A stretch of 64,000 nt of DNA from Shewanella violacea DSS12 (GCF_000091325.1 NC_014012.1:4237685-4301684), one strand, 5' to 3'. Positions 1-10,996 are shown, counted from the stretch's first letter. The notes: a model not told the origin generated them from the sequence alone. Translations and numbers: made by a program.

Positions 1-568
1 CATCAGAAATAAGCTTACTTTGGCCTAAGAGCGCGAATATAGCAGGGCTCATTTGGGGGGCGAAATGCTCAGATAATGAATTCATAAAACCGTGGTTCAA
101 GTTGGTCCTGATGCAAGTGACCTCCCTATGTTCTGCTAATGCCAGTATCACAGCACTGACATCAAAATGCACTTCAGCATCAGGGAAAATCAAACTCGTA
201 GTACAAGCCGGAGATAGTGCTAAGTAGTGCCGTATCTGGCTCGGATAGAAGCCGATGAAATGTTTAATTTTACCCAGATTAAAGTTAACTTGCTTGATGT
301 CCGATAACGCTTTGAAAATGGCCGATGCTCCAGCACTAAAACCAATTAAAATGATCTCTTCATCACAATCCTGTATCGCAGCAGCCACACACTGTGCATA
401 TTGCAAGTGACCCAATTGAGCCATAAACATCTGGTAAGCAGATTGTTCAGTTTCAAACTCATGATGCATGTCACCATAGGGAGTAATTATATCAACCTGG
501 TGCGCTTCAGAAATCAAGGCTTGGCCCAGTGCCTCCAGAGACTGAGAAAAACCGAAAATATCGCTCAC
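1..568 (-). CDS. alpha/beta hydrolase (dienelactone-hydrolase-like), partial at window edge
   Basis: An open minus-strand frame runs off the left edge without a stop. It encodes a short strand beginning VSDIFGFSQ, a nucleophile-elbow motif GFSAGA and a later NHGF segment that would hold the catalytic His. This is the organisation of small alpha/beta hydrolases annotated as dienelactone hydrolases in Shewanella and Vibrio. The start is uncertain: no ATG lies in frame upstream of the conserved beginning, so GTG at 568 is used here. The frame stays open about 75 bases further upstream, to a stop near 645, without an ATG. Substrate unknown. Confidence 0.6.
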   Translation of the reverse strand, partial: MSDIFGFSQSLEALGQALISEAHQVDIITPYGDMHHEFETEQSAYQMFMAQLGHLQYAQCVAAAIQDCDEEIILIGFSAGASAIFKALSDIKQVNFNLGKIKHFIGFYPSQIRHYLALSPACTTSLIFPDAEVHFDVSAVILALAEHREVTCIRTNLNHGFMNSLSEHFAPQMSPAIFALLGQSKLISD

Positions 569-725
569 TATGATAATTTTAATGACATTCTTCCCTACAT
601 ATCTAAATTTTCCGTTCCTAAAAATAACACATTTTTTTAAAACATCGCGACTCTAAAGAATGACTAGAAAAGATATAAACTCCCTTCAATGGCTATCTAT
701 GCAATACAAAGATACCTATCCCCTT

Positions 726-755
726 CACAAAAATGCCCCATCAAAAGACGGGGCA
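726..755 (-). terminator. intrinsic terminator downstream of metF
   Basis: Read on the minus strand, TGCCCCGTC and GATGGGGCA form a 9-pair stem (one G-T pair) around a TTTT loop. A TTTTTGTG tract follows. It lies about 65 bases after the metF stop and is a standard intrinsic terminator for the metBLF direction. Confidence 0.85.
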
Positions 756-820
756 CTAAAATATTAACTCTATACTTTTATAGCTTCACAGTCTTATAGC
801 CTCACAGCACTAGATAAAGC

Positions 821-1781
<961 letters not shown>

Positions 1782-1850
1782 ATATTAGTTAAACTGAGTT
1801 TGAAGTCAATAGCTAATAGAGTACTAAATTCAAATAAGATAGAACAGAGA

Positions 1851-2247
1851 GAACGGGCTAAGTCCTATGGAACGCGGCAGAGCCGCTGCTAGAAACTGAG
1901 AATACCAGGAAACGAGGACGGCCTGGGGCCTTAGAGAATGCAGCAAAGCTGCTTCGAGAAAACAAGGATGCGAGGATGCGAGGATGCGAGAAAAAGCTTT
2001 GGATCTTATCTCGCAGCCAACTTGTTGGCGAGTTCGAAGCCCAGCGACCTCGAAGTGAGAACGAGAATACGAGGACGGCCTATGGCCTTCGAGAATGCAG
2101 CAAAGCCGCTGCTAGAAAACTAGGGTGCGAGAAAAAGATTTTGATCTTCCCTCATAGCCAACTTGTTGGCGAGCTCGCAGCGCAGCGACCTCGAAGTGAG
2201 TACGCGAACGCTCTCGGATCGCAGCGTTCTCGTAGCGTAGCGAGCTG
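1851..2247. repeat. mosaic of small palindromes between metL and metF (copy 1)
   Basis: About 400 bases are built from short perfect palindromic words joined by gag/aga-rich linkers. Words include GCAGCAAAGCTGC (1940-1952), GCCAACTTGTTGGC (2016-2029 and again 2157-2170) and GGCCTATGGCC. A tandem octamer GGATGCGA, three copies, sits at 1966-1989. The mosaic runs right up to the metL stop codon. The same words recur at 7275-7566 and 26905-27176. Short open frames here are by-products of the repeats. Confidence 0.8.
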
Positions 2248-4635
2248 CTATTCCTGTAACAGATCCCGACAGATCTGCGCCAGATCCGACTGCACGGCAG
2301 CGGCCGTCACTTCACGCCCAGCGCCGGGGCCCCTGATGATAAGAGGATTATCCTGATAAAATTGACTGCGGATCACAAACACATTGTCACCCGGTGTTAA
2401 ATTGGCATAGGCATGTTGAGTCTCGACCCATTCCATGCCAACAGCAGCCTTAAGCTGACCATTGACGACATCCAGTCCGGCAACATATCTCAAGACCTTA
2501 TTTTGCTCTGCCGCAGCCTGAAATTCTTGCAACATCTCATGATCTAACTCATGGATACGTGTTAGAAACTGATCCAATGGAATATCGGCTAAATCAGCAG
2601 GTACTAATGACTTGAGCTCAATATCTTCCAGTTCAATCTCGTGGCCAATCTCACGGGCCAGAATCAACAACTTACGTTGCATATCTCGCCCCGATAGATC
2701 ATCACGGGGATCCGGCTCAGTAATACCTAAGCCTCTAGCCTCCAATACCAGTTCTGAAAAAGGCTTCTTAGCGTCATACTTCTCGAATAACCAGCATAAG
2801 GTGCCAGAAAAAATGCCACCTACGGCTTCGATAGTATCGCCACTGTTATGTAGATCATTCAATGCATGTTGAACCGGTAGACCCGCTCCGCAACTGGCGT
2901 TGTAACGCCAGAACAATCGACGATTACCCAGCTGTTGCTTGAGCTCTTTATAGAAGGCCAAGGGGCCTGAACCTGCCAGCTTATTTGCACTAACCACATG
3001 TATTCCACGGGCAAAAAATTCTGGGTATTGCAGAGTCAAATCTGCACTGGCACTGATATCCAGGGCAACTAACTCATCACACTCTAGGGCCTGAAGCTGC
3101 TCGAAAAGATGATCGTATAACCAAGGCGTAGCCTGCTGCTCAAACTCCTGTTTCCAGGCGTCGAGATCGATCCCTTGCTCTTTCAACAAGGCCTTCTTAG
3201 AACTCAACAAACCAATAAGCTCGACATTGGCTTCGAGCTCCTTATTGAGCGATCCACGGACACGGTTAAACAGATCCACCCAAGCCTCACCAATATTACC
3301 CGTTCCCAGTAGTAGCACACCGATGCGCTTACGGGGGCCGGCACATCGACGATGTACTTTCTGAGTGAGCAGATTAACCTGAGCCGAAGGCACTAAGGTC
3401 ACCAGACTCAAACCATCTTTAAACAGAGGCCTTGCATCTCGACTCAAGAGACGGGCGAACCTACGGCGATAAAGGCTGGCATCGGCACTCACCAGGGCCA
3501 CTAAGCCAAGATCTTCACGGGAGCTAAGGTCTGACACCCCAAGCGCTTCCGACTGGAGAATAGCTTCTACTTGCTTGTGATTTTCATGGGTAAAAGCGAG
3601 CTCTACACGATCGTGGGCCAACTTCCAATGAGCCAAGGGAAGCAGCTCAGCTTGTTCCAATAACTCGGCCAGATTAGCAATTTTGTTTTTGATCCTGAAA
3701 TTAAACAGAGATACGCTGGCCAAATTTGTCACCACAGGCGCACTGGCCGAAGAGCTTTTCGGTGCGATCAGGGTAAAATCTGTATGAGATGCATAGCTAG
3801 AACGAACCGCTAAGCTTACCTGAGTATCGAACAGAGGCTGTAGCGAACGATTGTGTAATACTGGTGAGCCTAGATGTGCCAGACGATTAGCTTCGTCCAG
3901 AGACAGGCTCTTGAGTAGCTTGGCATCACTAATCTTATTCGGATCGGCATTGAATACCCCTTCAACGTCGGTCCAGATGGTCACACGTTCGATATCCGCC
4001 AGACTGGCGATAAGAGTGGCACTGTAATCTGAACCATTTCGGCCGAGCAACAGAGTTTCTCCCCGGCTGTTGGCACAGATAAAGCCGGTAATAATGAGCC
4101 TCTCGTTGGGGTGAGCATTAATCGAATTCTGCACACGCTGACGAGATTCATCCAGCCTAATCAGAGGTACTGCGCCTTCATCGGCTAAGAGTAAGCTTCT
4201 GGCATCGACATCCGATGCGGCGACCCCTGACTCCCTGAGTAGAGCAGCAAGTAGACGGGCTGACCAACGTTCACCGAAGCTCACTACCTCACTTCTTTTA
4301 TATTCGTTTAACACCTCTAGAGAGAACAGGCTGATAAGCTGATACTTATCGATAGACAAGCGTTCCCTTAGGCTTCTGGCCTGTTCATTAGAGAGCAGCT
4401 GTTCGATCAAATTTTGCTGAAAGCTGATCAACACCTGTAACTCTTCCTGCCATAGCAGACCGGTATCTTTTAACTCTAATAGTTTATATAGGAAGTTAGT
4501 GCTCTTACCCGCAGCGGATACCACAACGAGATCGTCGCTGTTGCCGTGAGTGAGAAGGATATGAGCAACCCGGCGATAACAATCAGCATCCGCTAAACTG
4601 GAGCCTCCAAACTTATGCAAATGACAACGTGCCAT
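2248..4635 (-). CDS. metL: bifunctional aspartokinase II / homoserine dehydrogenase II
   Basis: Catalyses the first and third steps from aspartate towards homoserine, feeding methionine synthesis. The N-terminal kinase domain shows KFGGSSLAD at residues 8-16. The C-terminal dehydrogenase domain begins near residue 440 with a nucleotide-binding stretch (GVLLLGTGNIG) and later shows SANKLA and the substrate-binding region around LSGRD. The 795 residues fit MetL/ThrA fusions. It is assigned as MetL rather than ThrA because it lies 21 bases after metB in the metJ-metB-metL order. It is co-transcribed with metB and so is probably MetJ-repressed. Confidence 0.95.
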   Translation of the reverse strand: MARCHLHKFGGSSLADADCYRRVAHILLTHGNSDDLVVVSAAGKSTNFLYKLLELKDTGLLWQEELQVLISFQQNLIEQLLSNEQARSLRERLSIDKYQLISLFSLEVLNEYKRSEVVSFGERWSARLLAALLRESGVAASDVDARSLLLADEGAVPLIRLDESRQRVQNSINAHPNERLIITGFICANSRGETLLLGRNGSDYSATLIASLADIERVTIWTDVEGVFNADPNKISDAKLLKSLSLDEANRLAHLGSPVLHNRSLQPLFDTQVSLAVRSSYASHTDFTLIAPKSSSASAPVVTNLASVSLFNFRIKNKIANLAELLEQAELLPLAHWKLAHDRVELAFTHENHKQVEAILQSEALGVSDLSSREDLGLVALVSADASLYRRRFARLLSRDARPLFKDGLSLVTLVPSAQVNLLTQKVHRRCAGPRKRIGVLLLGTGNIGEAWVDLFNRVRGSLNKELEANVELIGLLSSKKALLKEQGIDLDAWKQEFEQQATPWLYDHLFEQLQALECDELVALDISASADLTLQYPEFFARGIHVVSANKLAGSGPLAFYKELKQQLGNRRLFWRYNASCGAGLPVQHALNDLHNSGDTIEAVGGIFSGTLCWLFEKYDAKKPFSELVLEARGLGITEPDPRDDLSGRDMQRKLLILAREIGHEIELEDIELKSLVPADLADIPLDQFLTRIHELDHEMLQEFQAAAEQNKVLRYVAGLDVVNGQLKAAVGMEWVETQHAYANLTPGDNVFVIRSQFYQDNPLIIRGPGAGREVTAAAVQSDLAQICRDLLQE

Positions 4636-4656
4636 CTCTTACTCCTATAATACCGG

Positions 4657-5823
4657 TTAACGACTGGCAGCTAATGCTGCAAAGAGTCCGGCTTGAACAT
4701 CGGCAACTAAATCATCGGCATCTTCGATACCTACGGACAGACGGATAAGGGTCTCTTTTACTCCGGCTGCAGCGCGAGCCTCAGGCTCCATGGCTCTGTG
4801 GGTCATTGTCGCAGGAACCGCGACTAAACTTTCTACCCCACCTAAACTTTCAGCCAGTGAAAAAATAGAGAGTTTATCCAAGAATGCCACCAGCTCCTTC
4901 TCTCCACCCTTGAGTTCGAAACTCAACATGGCACCGAAGCCTTTCTGCTGTTTCGCGGCAATCTTATGACCCGGATGTGTTTCAAGACCCGGGTAGTATA
5001 CCTTTTCCACGGCCAAACTAGTGGTTAATACTTCTAATATGCGCTGAGCATTAGCCTGATGCTCACGAATACGTACCGCAAGGGTACGAATACCACGTAA
5101 GGTTAGATAACTATCGAAGGCTGACCCAGTTAGGCCTAAGGTATTCGACCACCAATGTAATAACTCACCTAACTCGGCATCCTTAGCGACGACGGCACCA
5201 CCGACTACGTCGCTATGGCCATTGATGTACTTAGTGGTCGAGTGAATAACGATATCGGCGCCGAGAAGCAAAGGTTGCTGTAGAATTGGCGACAGGAACG
5301 TATTATCGACCACCACTAAGGCATCTACTAAGTTACTTGCCTTGGAAATAGCTTCGATATCGACGACACGCAGTAGTGGATTAGACGGTGTTTCCAGCCA
5401 GACCATCTTAGGCTTGCGAGCAATAGCAACTTCGAGTGCAGCGCTGTCGGTCTGATCGACAACAGCTAACTTAAACGCTCCCTTCTTAGCCAAGTTAGTA
5501 AACAGACGATAGCTACCGCCATAACAGTCATGGGGAACCACAAGCAGGTCATCGGGACCCAACAGGCTAGTCACTAATGTAATCGCAGCCATACCTGTAC
5601 AAGTCACTATGCCAGTTGCGCCTTTTTCCAGGCTAGCAATGGCATCCCCAAGAATAGATCGAGTCGGATTACCCGAACGGCTATAATCGAAGTCTCTAGG
5701 ATTCTTATGGCCATCGAAGCAATAATTAGTCGATAAATAGATAGGGGGCACCACAGCACCATGTTGGGTATCGGATTCAATCCCTTGACGCACTGCAATT
5801 GTGGCTAACTTACGTTCGGTCAT
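4657..5823 (-). CDS. metB: cystathionine gamma-synthase
   Basis: A PLP enzyme of transsulfuration that joins an activated homoserine ester to cysteine, giving cystathionine. Family landmarks are YSRSGNPTR near residue 48, the PLP lysine in STTKYINGHSD around residue 198, and the SLGGVESL segment in the C-terminal third. The length of 388 is typical. It is transcribed divergently from metJ, with two sets of met boxes in the shared 230-base intergenic region, and heads the metB-metL operon. Confidence 0.95.
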   Translation of the reverse strand: MTERKLATIAVRQGIESDTQHGAVVPPIYLSTNYCFDGHKNPRDFDYSRSGNPTRSILGDAIASLEKGATGIVTCTGMAAITLVTSLLGPDDLLVVPHDCYGGSYRLFTNLAKKGAFKLAVVDQTDSAALEVAIARKPKMVWLETPSNPLLRVVDIEAISKASNLVDALVVVDNTFLSPILQQPLLLGADIVIHSTTKYINGHSDVVGGAVVAKDAELGELLHWWSNTLGLTGSAFDSYLTLRGIRTLAVRIREHQANAQRILEVLTTSLAVEKVYYPGLETHPGHKIAAKQQKGFGAMLSFELKGGEKELVAFLDKLSIFSLAESLGGVESLVAVPATMTHRAMEPEARAAAGVKETLIRLSVGIEDADDLVADVQAGLFAALAASR

Positions 5824-5877
5824 CTACTACTCCTAAACTATTTACTGAACACCTTTCCCCTACAAAAAATGGTTAAG

Positions 5878-5901
5878 AGATGTCTGGACGTCTAAATGTA
5901 C
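5878..5901. promoter_or_regulatory. MetJ operator, metB side of metB/metJ intergenic region
   Basis: Tandem met boxes AGATGTCT, GGACGTCT and AAATGTAC start 55 bases upstream of metB. The first two match the AGACGTCT consensus well. Confidence 0.85.
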
Positions 5902-5931
5902 CTAAGGGAAAGCCTAGCGTCAACCGAATAT

Positions 5932-5955
5932 AGCCGTTTAGACGTCCAAACATAT
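5932..5955. promoter_or_regulatory. MetJ operator, metJ side of metB/metJ intergenic region
   Basis: A second tandem set reads AGCCGTTT, AGACGTCC, AAACATAT. It is separated from the first set by 30 bases, so each divergent promoter probably has its own operator, with metJ autoregulated. Confidence 0.8.
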
Positions 5956-6055
5956 GGAAATCTATTTGCAATTGTCATAAATAAGAGGCAATAATTTGAC
6001 TGTACAATTTAAAGGGTTAAAATCTGCCCCGAATTTTGAATATACAGGTGAGTCA

Positions 6056-6370
6056 ATGACTGAGTGGAATGGCGATTATATCAGCCCATATGCTGAACAC
6101 GGCAAGAAGAATGAACAAGTAAAGAAAATTACTGTTTCTATTCCCTTGAAGGTACTTAAGGTTCTTACCGATGAGCGCACCCGTCGCCAAGTGAATAACC
6201 TGCGTCATGCCACCAATAGTGAGTTGCTGTGCGAAGCATTCTTGCATGCATACACAGGTCAGCCTCTGCCTAACGATGATGACTTGTCTAAAGATAAGCC
6301 CGATACTATCCCGTCCGAAGTGAAGCGCTTGATGGATCAGATGGGTATCGCCTGGGAAGATGTGGAGTAA
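6056..6370 (+). CDS. metJ: methionine repressor MetJ
   Basis: Ribbon-helix-helix repressor that uses S-adenosylmethionine as corepressor. The start chosen is the ATG giving [18 protein letters not shown], which matches the well-known MetJ N-terminus and is preceded by an AGGTG ribosome-binding site. The longer open frame that starts 60 bases earlier is not supported. The 104 residues include [14 protein letters not shown] (DNA-contacting strand) and [21 protein letters not shown], essentially identical to enterobacterial MetJ. It is divergent from metB. Confidence 0.97.
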   Translation: MTEWNGDYISPYAEHGKKNEQVKKITVSIPLKVLKVLTDERTRRQVNNLRHATNSELLCEAFLHAYTGQPLPNDDDLSKDKPDTIPSEVKRLMDQMGIAWEDVE

Positions 6371-6402
6371 GCAGACTCACTAAAATCTTGAACAGTCAGT
6401 TT

Positions 6403-6425
6403 CAGGGATCGCATTGCGCTCCCTG
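6403..6425 (+). terminator. possible metJ terminator
   Basis: CAGGGA and TCCCTG form a 6-pair stem 33 bases after the metJ stop, with a GCG-containing loop, followed by a pyrimidine-rich CTCTCTTCT. The weak U tract makes this tentative. Confidence 0.45.
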
Positions 6426-6534
6426 CTCTCTTCTACACTAGTATCACCCCTGCCGAAACAATCGAGTCAGACTAATACATCAGATAAATAGTGCTAACTA
6501 TTTCGCCATTCACAATACAATTTAGAGAAAAGCC

Positions 6535-7269
6535 GTGCTTTCAATGATAGATCCAACAACTCTGGCTCTAGCCTCGTTAATTATCTTCTGTGGCGCCTTA
6601 ACCCAGAGCCTAATAGGTTTTGGCTTAGCCGTTGTCGCATCCCCTTTACTCTATATTGTCGATCCTGAGTTGGTACCTGTCCCGGTTATCGTCATGGGCT
6701 TCTCTATCTCCTTATTGACACTAATAAGAGAGCGAGGCGCCCTGAAGTTTAATGGGCTGCAATATGCACTACTTGGGCGAATACCAGGGGGCTTTATTGG
6801 TGTAGCACTATTAATATATGCACCACAAGCAATTCTTGGCTTGGCCATATCAGGCATAGTTGCCGCGGCAGTCATTTTAAGTTTACTCAAGTTCAACTTA
6901 GCCGTTAACCGCAAGAGTCTATTTGGCGCCGGCGTGATATCTGGCATATTTGGCAATATTGCCGCTATCGGCGGCCCGCCATTAGCAATTCTGCTTTCAG
7001 GACAAGATGCCCGTCAGTTTCGCGCCGCGCTATCAGCCTTCTTTGTCTTCAGTTCATTAATTGCCTTGGCTATTTTAGCCGTCACTGGCTTTATCAATGT
7101 CAGACATATATGGCTATCTCTGTTGCTTATGCCATCGGTGATCTTAGGTTATCTAGTGGCGGGAAGACTGATAGGACGAGTAGATAAAGATAAGACTCGC
7201 ACCGCAACCCTCATCTTATGTTCAATCAGTTCAGTTTTGTTAGCCGTAAAGTCGTTAATGGAATTATAG
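6535..7269 (+). CDS. TauE/SafE family membrane permease
   Basis: An integral membrane protein of 244 residues with about eight hydrophobic segments. It starts with a GALTQSLIGFGLAVVASPLL stretch and has a second, similar half (FGAGVISGIFGNIAAIGGPP), the internal duplication characteristic of the TauE/SafE sulfite or organosulfonate exporter family. The first start is GTG at 6535; ATG at 6544 is an equal alternative behind the same AGAGAA site. It stands alone between metJ and a palindromic mosaic, so the substrate cannot be inferred from context. Confidence 0.8.
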   Translation: MLSMIDPTTLALASLIIFCGALTQSLIGFGLAVVASPLLYIVDPELVPVPVIVMGFSISLLTLIRERGALKFNGLQYALLGRIPGGFIGVALLIYAPQAILGLAISGIVAAAVILSLLKFNLAVNRKSLFGAGVISGIFGNIAAIGGPPLAILLSGQDARQFRAALSAFFVFSSLIALAILAVTGFINVRHIWLSLLLMPSVILGYLVAGRLIGRVDKDKTRTATLILCSISSVLLAVKSLMEL

Positions 7270-7274
7270 AAAAG

Positions 7275-7566
7275 AGAGATACGAGAGCGTGACTCCGTCA
7301 CTGTGAGTACGGAGCTTACCCCTCGGAGAACGCAGCAAAGCTGCTGCGAGAAGGCCTAAAAGCGAGGACGGAGCTTTGCTCCTCCGAGAAGGCTGAGAAG
7401 CGACTAGGAGGACGTCACTGCGCGAGGGCGTGACTTCGTCACAGGGACAAGCTTTAGCTCTTCTCTCGCAGCCAACTTGTTGGCGAACTCGTAGGGAACT
7501 TGTTCCCATCCTCGAAGCACAGCGTCCTCGAAGTGAGCTTACGAACATTCTCGAAACCAAGTGCCC
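7275..7566. repeat. mosaic of small palindromes (copy 2)
   Basis: Same construction as at 1851-2247. Words include GCAGCAAAGCTGC (7332-7344), GGAGCTTTGCTCC, GTGACTTCGTCAC, GCCAACTTGTTGGC (7471-7484) and GGGAACTTGTTCCC, linked by cgagaa-like joints. It fills the whole gap between two convergent genes. Confidence 0.8.
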
Positions 7567-7578
7567 TCGAAGCTGCTT

Positions 7579-8775
7579 TTAAAAATGATACGAAGTCTGC
7601 AGCACACCACCTACGGCATCATCGCTGCCGACTATGCCGGTAAAATCCAGGTAGAAGACTCGACCAAATTCGAAGCCTGTACCCAATGAGTAGATATTCG
7701 CTCTGTTGTCTTTCATATCGCGGCGATAACCTACACGCAATGCAAACCAATCTGTAGCCTTCAACTCGCCGCCAACACGCCAATATTGTGTACCTTCAAT
7801 TTCTTCGAAGCGCTTATGGGCATTGAGATCTATATCTGAGGTCAAAGTTAGGCTACCCCAGTCGTAAGCCACACCTGCAGTAAAGATAGGCTCAATCTGA
7901 TAGGTAAACTTACGACCTTGGGCTTCTACCGTCTCCACATCTTGGCTGATAAGATTACGACCCGACAGGCCGATGGTTAATCCAGATATAGGCTCCATGG
8001 CAATACCAACATCTAAGTTAAATGTGACCTCATCATTTCTGTACTTGGAATCATTAAAATCACTGGCTTCGAAGTTATTGGCACTGACTACGTAGTTGTA
8101 TGTATCTATCCGCTGAAACTTAGGCGATATCCCCACAGCAATGGGCATATTGACGATTGAAAGTGGAAAACTCAGGGCTACGCCTAAATCAGAAACCACA
8201 CCGGCAACCACAGCCCCTTGTGAATCTAAGTCTGCTAGGCCTGGGGGGGTATTAGCATCTAAGCCATTAAGGCTGTCTATATCCGACTGGGCTATAGCAG
8301 CGACTCCAATAGCATCGATATAGCTCTTATAAAATACCGCCATAGGCATCTTATGTGTGGGTAATACGATAGAAAATCCAATGCCTACACTTACATAAGC
8401 ATTATTATCTTTTAAAGACTCGAGATCGCTAACTAGGTCATCACGAAACTTATCTACCCCTGTAGCATTACCTGCAGTGATTGCAGCGTCTAGAGCATCA
8501 TAGGAGTCTTGCAGTGAGTCAAACTTATCTAGCATCTGATCTTTATCGGCGCCATCGGCTCCGAGTACCGGGAGTAACATGGCAAAATTATTGAACTTAG
8601 GTGCTTGTAGGGCCAATAGAGCGGGATTAATGAAGGCTGCCCCTACACGGTTTGATGAAGCCACGCCTGCGCCGCCCATGGCATCGCTGCGAGCCTCGTA
8701 GTATTGCTGCCCAGCGATAGCCATCGACGGGGAGAGTATCAGTGCACAGCTAAGTGCAAGTTTGAGCATTTTCAT
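7579..8775 (-). CDS. TraF-like outer-membrane beta-barrel protein
   Basis: A secreted protein of 398 residues with a clear signal peptide (MKMLKLALSCALILSPSMAIAG). The mature start YYEARSDAMGGAGVASS resembles FadL- and TraF_2-type barrels. The C-terminus alternates aromatic and polar residues and ends in F (TSYHF), as in outer-membrane barrels. Shewanella and Vibrio homologues are usually labelled conjugal transfer protein TraF, but nothing here suggests conjugation. A hydrophobic-compound channel is another possibility. No operon partners. Confidence 0.7.
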   Translation of the reverse strand: MKMLKLALSCALILSPSMAIAGQQYYEARSDAMGGAGVASSNRVGAAFINPALLALQAPKFNNFAMLLPVLGADGADKDQMLDKFDSLQDSYDALDAAITAGNATGVDKFRDDLVSDLESLKDNNAYVSVGIGFSIVLPTHKMPMAVFYKSYIDAIGVAAIAQSDIDSLNGLDANTPPGLADLDSQGAVVAGVVSDLGVALSFPLSIVNMPIAVGISPKFQRIDTYNYVVSANNFEASDFNDSKYRNDEVTFNLDVGIAMEPISGLTIGLSGRNLISQDVETVEAQGRKFTYQIEPIFTAGVAYDWGSLTLTSDIDLNAHKRFEEIEGTQYWRVGGELKATDWFALRVGYRRDMKDNRANIYSLGTGFEFGRVFYLDFTGIVGSDDAVGGVLQTSYHF

Positions 8776-9124
8776 CCGTTCAGCCCTTATCTTTATTTTT
8801 ATTTTCTGATGTTCATTACCTTCTCCCTACTTGGTAAAACTCAGCTTAGCGCTCTGAATAATACTGACAAAAATAAGTAGCAAGACATAAAAACAGTCGA
8901 ATTTAAAGATAGTCCAACATTCTGAATTGTGTACGACGAACGCTTAAAAAACCAACACTAGTATCGATTTATTTTAATCTTTTTTTTAACAGGATTATCC
9001 CCCCAATAGGCATATAAGCTAACCAACTAATAAGTATGAATATCTACCACGTTTGATGGCTAATTAATCCACTGGGTAAATGACTAAATTCACAGTTAGT
9101 AAGTATAAATTATCTCTATTTGTC
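8776..9124. other. intergenic region without recognised feature
   Basis: This AT-rich gap of about 350 bases lies between the TraF-like gene and the LysR gene, both on minus. It must hold the promoter of the former. A T8 run near 8980 is the only obvious signal. No gene or repeat was identified. Confidence 0.6.
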
Positions 9125-10030
9125 CTAAAGCACATAATCCTTAAAATGTTCAGCAGTAAAACCTACGAATTCTCTTAATATCGCTGGCTGAAATTTGTCT
9201 TTATGATAAAGCAGATAAAATGGTGTGTCGGCGACTCGCCAATCTTCAAATACTGAGACTAATTCACCACGATTGAGTTCTTCGACGCAATACAGCTGCG
9301 GCAATCTAACTATGCCATTGCCCGCCAAAGCGCTGTGTTTCATCGCCCTGCCATTTTTACAGCGAAAAACCCCATTGATATGCACATCGAGTTTATGCTC
9401 ACCATTATCCACATGATAGAAGGACCAGTTATTGATCGATCCCGTTATACACTGGTGTGTTTTGAGTGATTTCGGATCTTGCGGGTAACCTCTAGACTGC
9501 AGATACTTAGGTGATGCTAAGGTCAAATTGGAAATATCCATCAGTTTACGTGCCACCAGCCCGGAATCTTCCAGCTCGCCCATCCTAAAGACCAGATCGA
9601 ACTGATCAACTAATAGATCGACCCTTTGGCTACTAAAATCCAGCTCCACTGAGATCCCGGGATACTTAAGGATAAAGTCATTAATCAGACCAGCCACAAC
9701 CTCCTCACCGAGATAACCACCGACACAGTTGATCTTGATGCTCCCCTGTAAGTTTTGAGCATTGTCTACGGCAATATCCACCGCCTGGTCGATACTGTCT
9801 AAGGCCGCCTTGCACCGACTAAAAAATGCCAGCCCTTGCTCAGTTAAACGTTGTGCTCTTGTCGTCCTGGTAATAAGTGTCACCCCTAGGTAGGACTCTA
9901 AATGGGACAACTGTTTAGAGAGATGGGAGCGTGAACAAATCAAGACTTCGGCCGCCTTAGTAAAGCTTCCTTGTTCAGCTATCACAGTGAACGCCTTAAC
10001 ATCTGCCAGATTTATTTCACTTTTACTCAT
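9125..10030 (-). CDS. LysR-family transcriptional regulator
   Basis: This is a 301-residue LysR protein. The N-terminal winged helix-turn-helix (DVKAFTVIAEQGSFTKAAEV, then SRSHLSKQLSHLESYLG) is followed by the effector domain from about residue 90. The arrangement with a short-chain dehydrogenase on the other strand, about 185 bases away, is the usual LysR/target pairing. It probably controls that gene and itself. The inducer is unknown. Confidence 0.9.
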   Translation of the reverse strand: MSKSEINLADVKAFTVIAEQGSFTKAAEVLICSRSHLSKQLSHLESYLGVTLITRTTRAQRLTEQGLAFFSRCKAALDSIDQAVDIAVDNAQNLQGSIKINCVGGYLGEEVVAGLINDFILKYPGISVELDFSSQRVDLLVDQFDLVFRMGELEDSGLVARKLMDISNLTLASPKYLQSRGYPQDPKSLKTHQCITGSINNWSFYHVDNGEHKLDVHINGVFRCKNGRAMKHSALAGNGIVRLPQLYCVEELNRGELVSVFEDWRVADTPFYLLYHKDKFQPAILREFVGFTAEHFKDYVL

Positions 10031-10215
10031 ACTCGATTCTCATATTGAAGATGCCAATTAGATTATGACATTAGGTGCCGCCTAGAAACAATCATGTTCT
10101 TTGCAGGGTATATATCAACAATAGCTCTAATTCTATAATGCTTGCAACTTGATTGAACGACTCAATAACCAGTCGCTTCTATCCCTCTAATAAGCAGATC
10201 AGAAGGTATAAACAG

Positions 10216-10935
10216 ATGAAAGAACTTATCGTAATTACAGGCGCATCTTCAGGTATAGGCGCTGCTATGGCCAAGGCATTCAGCGCTAAGGGTCATCCGC
10301 TACTTTTATTGGCTCGCCGCCTCGAGCCCATGTTGGACCTAGAGCTAGAGAACAGCCTATGTATCAGTGTCGATGTAACAGACGGTGAAGCAATTAAGGC
10401 CGCTATTGCTACCTCAGTTGCCAAATTTGGCCCAGTTGGCGGCTTGATTAATAACGCTGGGGTCATGTTACTTGGCCACACAGATACTCAAGACCCTGCC
10501 GAGTGGAGCCGCATGATCAACATCAATGTCATGGGCGTACTCAATGGTATCCATGCTGTATTGGCCGATATGAAAGCACGCAAGACGGGGACTATCATCA
10601 ATATCAGTTCGGTCGCGGGTCGTAAATCCTTCCCTAATCATGCGGCCTACTGCGCCACTAAATTTGCGGTACATGCACTGACCGAAAACATTCGCGAAGA
10701 AGTGGCCACCCATGATGTACGCCTTGTGACAATAGCGCCTGGGGCTGTTGAAACTGAGTTACTGTCACACACTAGCAGTGATGAAATAAAAGCCGGCTAT
10801 GCAGATTGGAAAGAAGAGATGGGCGGCGTTATCGCGCCAGAAACTATCGCAGATGCGGCTTTATTTGCTTACCAGCAACCTCAAAGTGTCTGCGTGCGTG
10901 AAATCGTATTAGCTGCGACTCGTCAGCAAGCATAA
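10216..10935 (+). CDS. short-chain dehydrogenase/reductase
   Basis: An NAD(P)-dependent oxidoreductase of 239 residues. Landmarks are TGASSGIG near residue 8 (cofactor binding), NNAG, and the catalytic Ser (INISSVAG) with YCATK. The ATG at 10216 is chosen because it gives MKELIVITGASSGIG and follows an AGAAGG site; a longer frame from TTG at 10153 lacks support. It is divergent from the LysR regulator and most like the YdfG-type subgroup. Substrate unknown. Confidence 0.9.
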   Translation: MKELIVITGASSGIGAAMAKAFSAKGHPLLLLARRLEPMLDLELENSLCISVDVTDGEAIKAAIATSVAKFGPVGGLINNAGVMLLGHTDTQDPAEWSRMININVMGVLNGIHAVLADMKARKTGTIINISSVAGRKSFPNHAAYCATKFAVHALTENIREEVATHDVRLVTIAPGAVETELLSHTSSDEIKAGYADWKEEMGGVIAPETIADAALFAYQQPQSVCVREIVLAATRQQA

Positions 10936-10996
10936 CAAGATACAAGTCATCGACAATCTAGGCAGCAGGGGTCGTGCATGTATGTCGTAGCAGGGC

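Noticed and set aside
401..640. 79-codon plus frame at the left edge
   Set aside because: Antisense to the partial hydrolase, which has recognisable motifs.
1938..2356. Two overlapping plus-strand frames (61 and 126 codons) downstream of metF
   Set aside because: They are made of the palindromic mosaic and the antisense of metL; no ribosome-binding site or protein-like composition.
7264..7560. 98-codon minus frame
   Set aside because: Entirely inside the palindromic mosaic; an Arg/Ser-rich translation of repeats.
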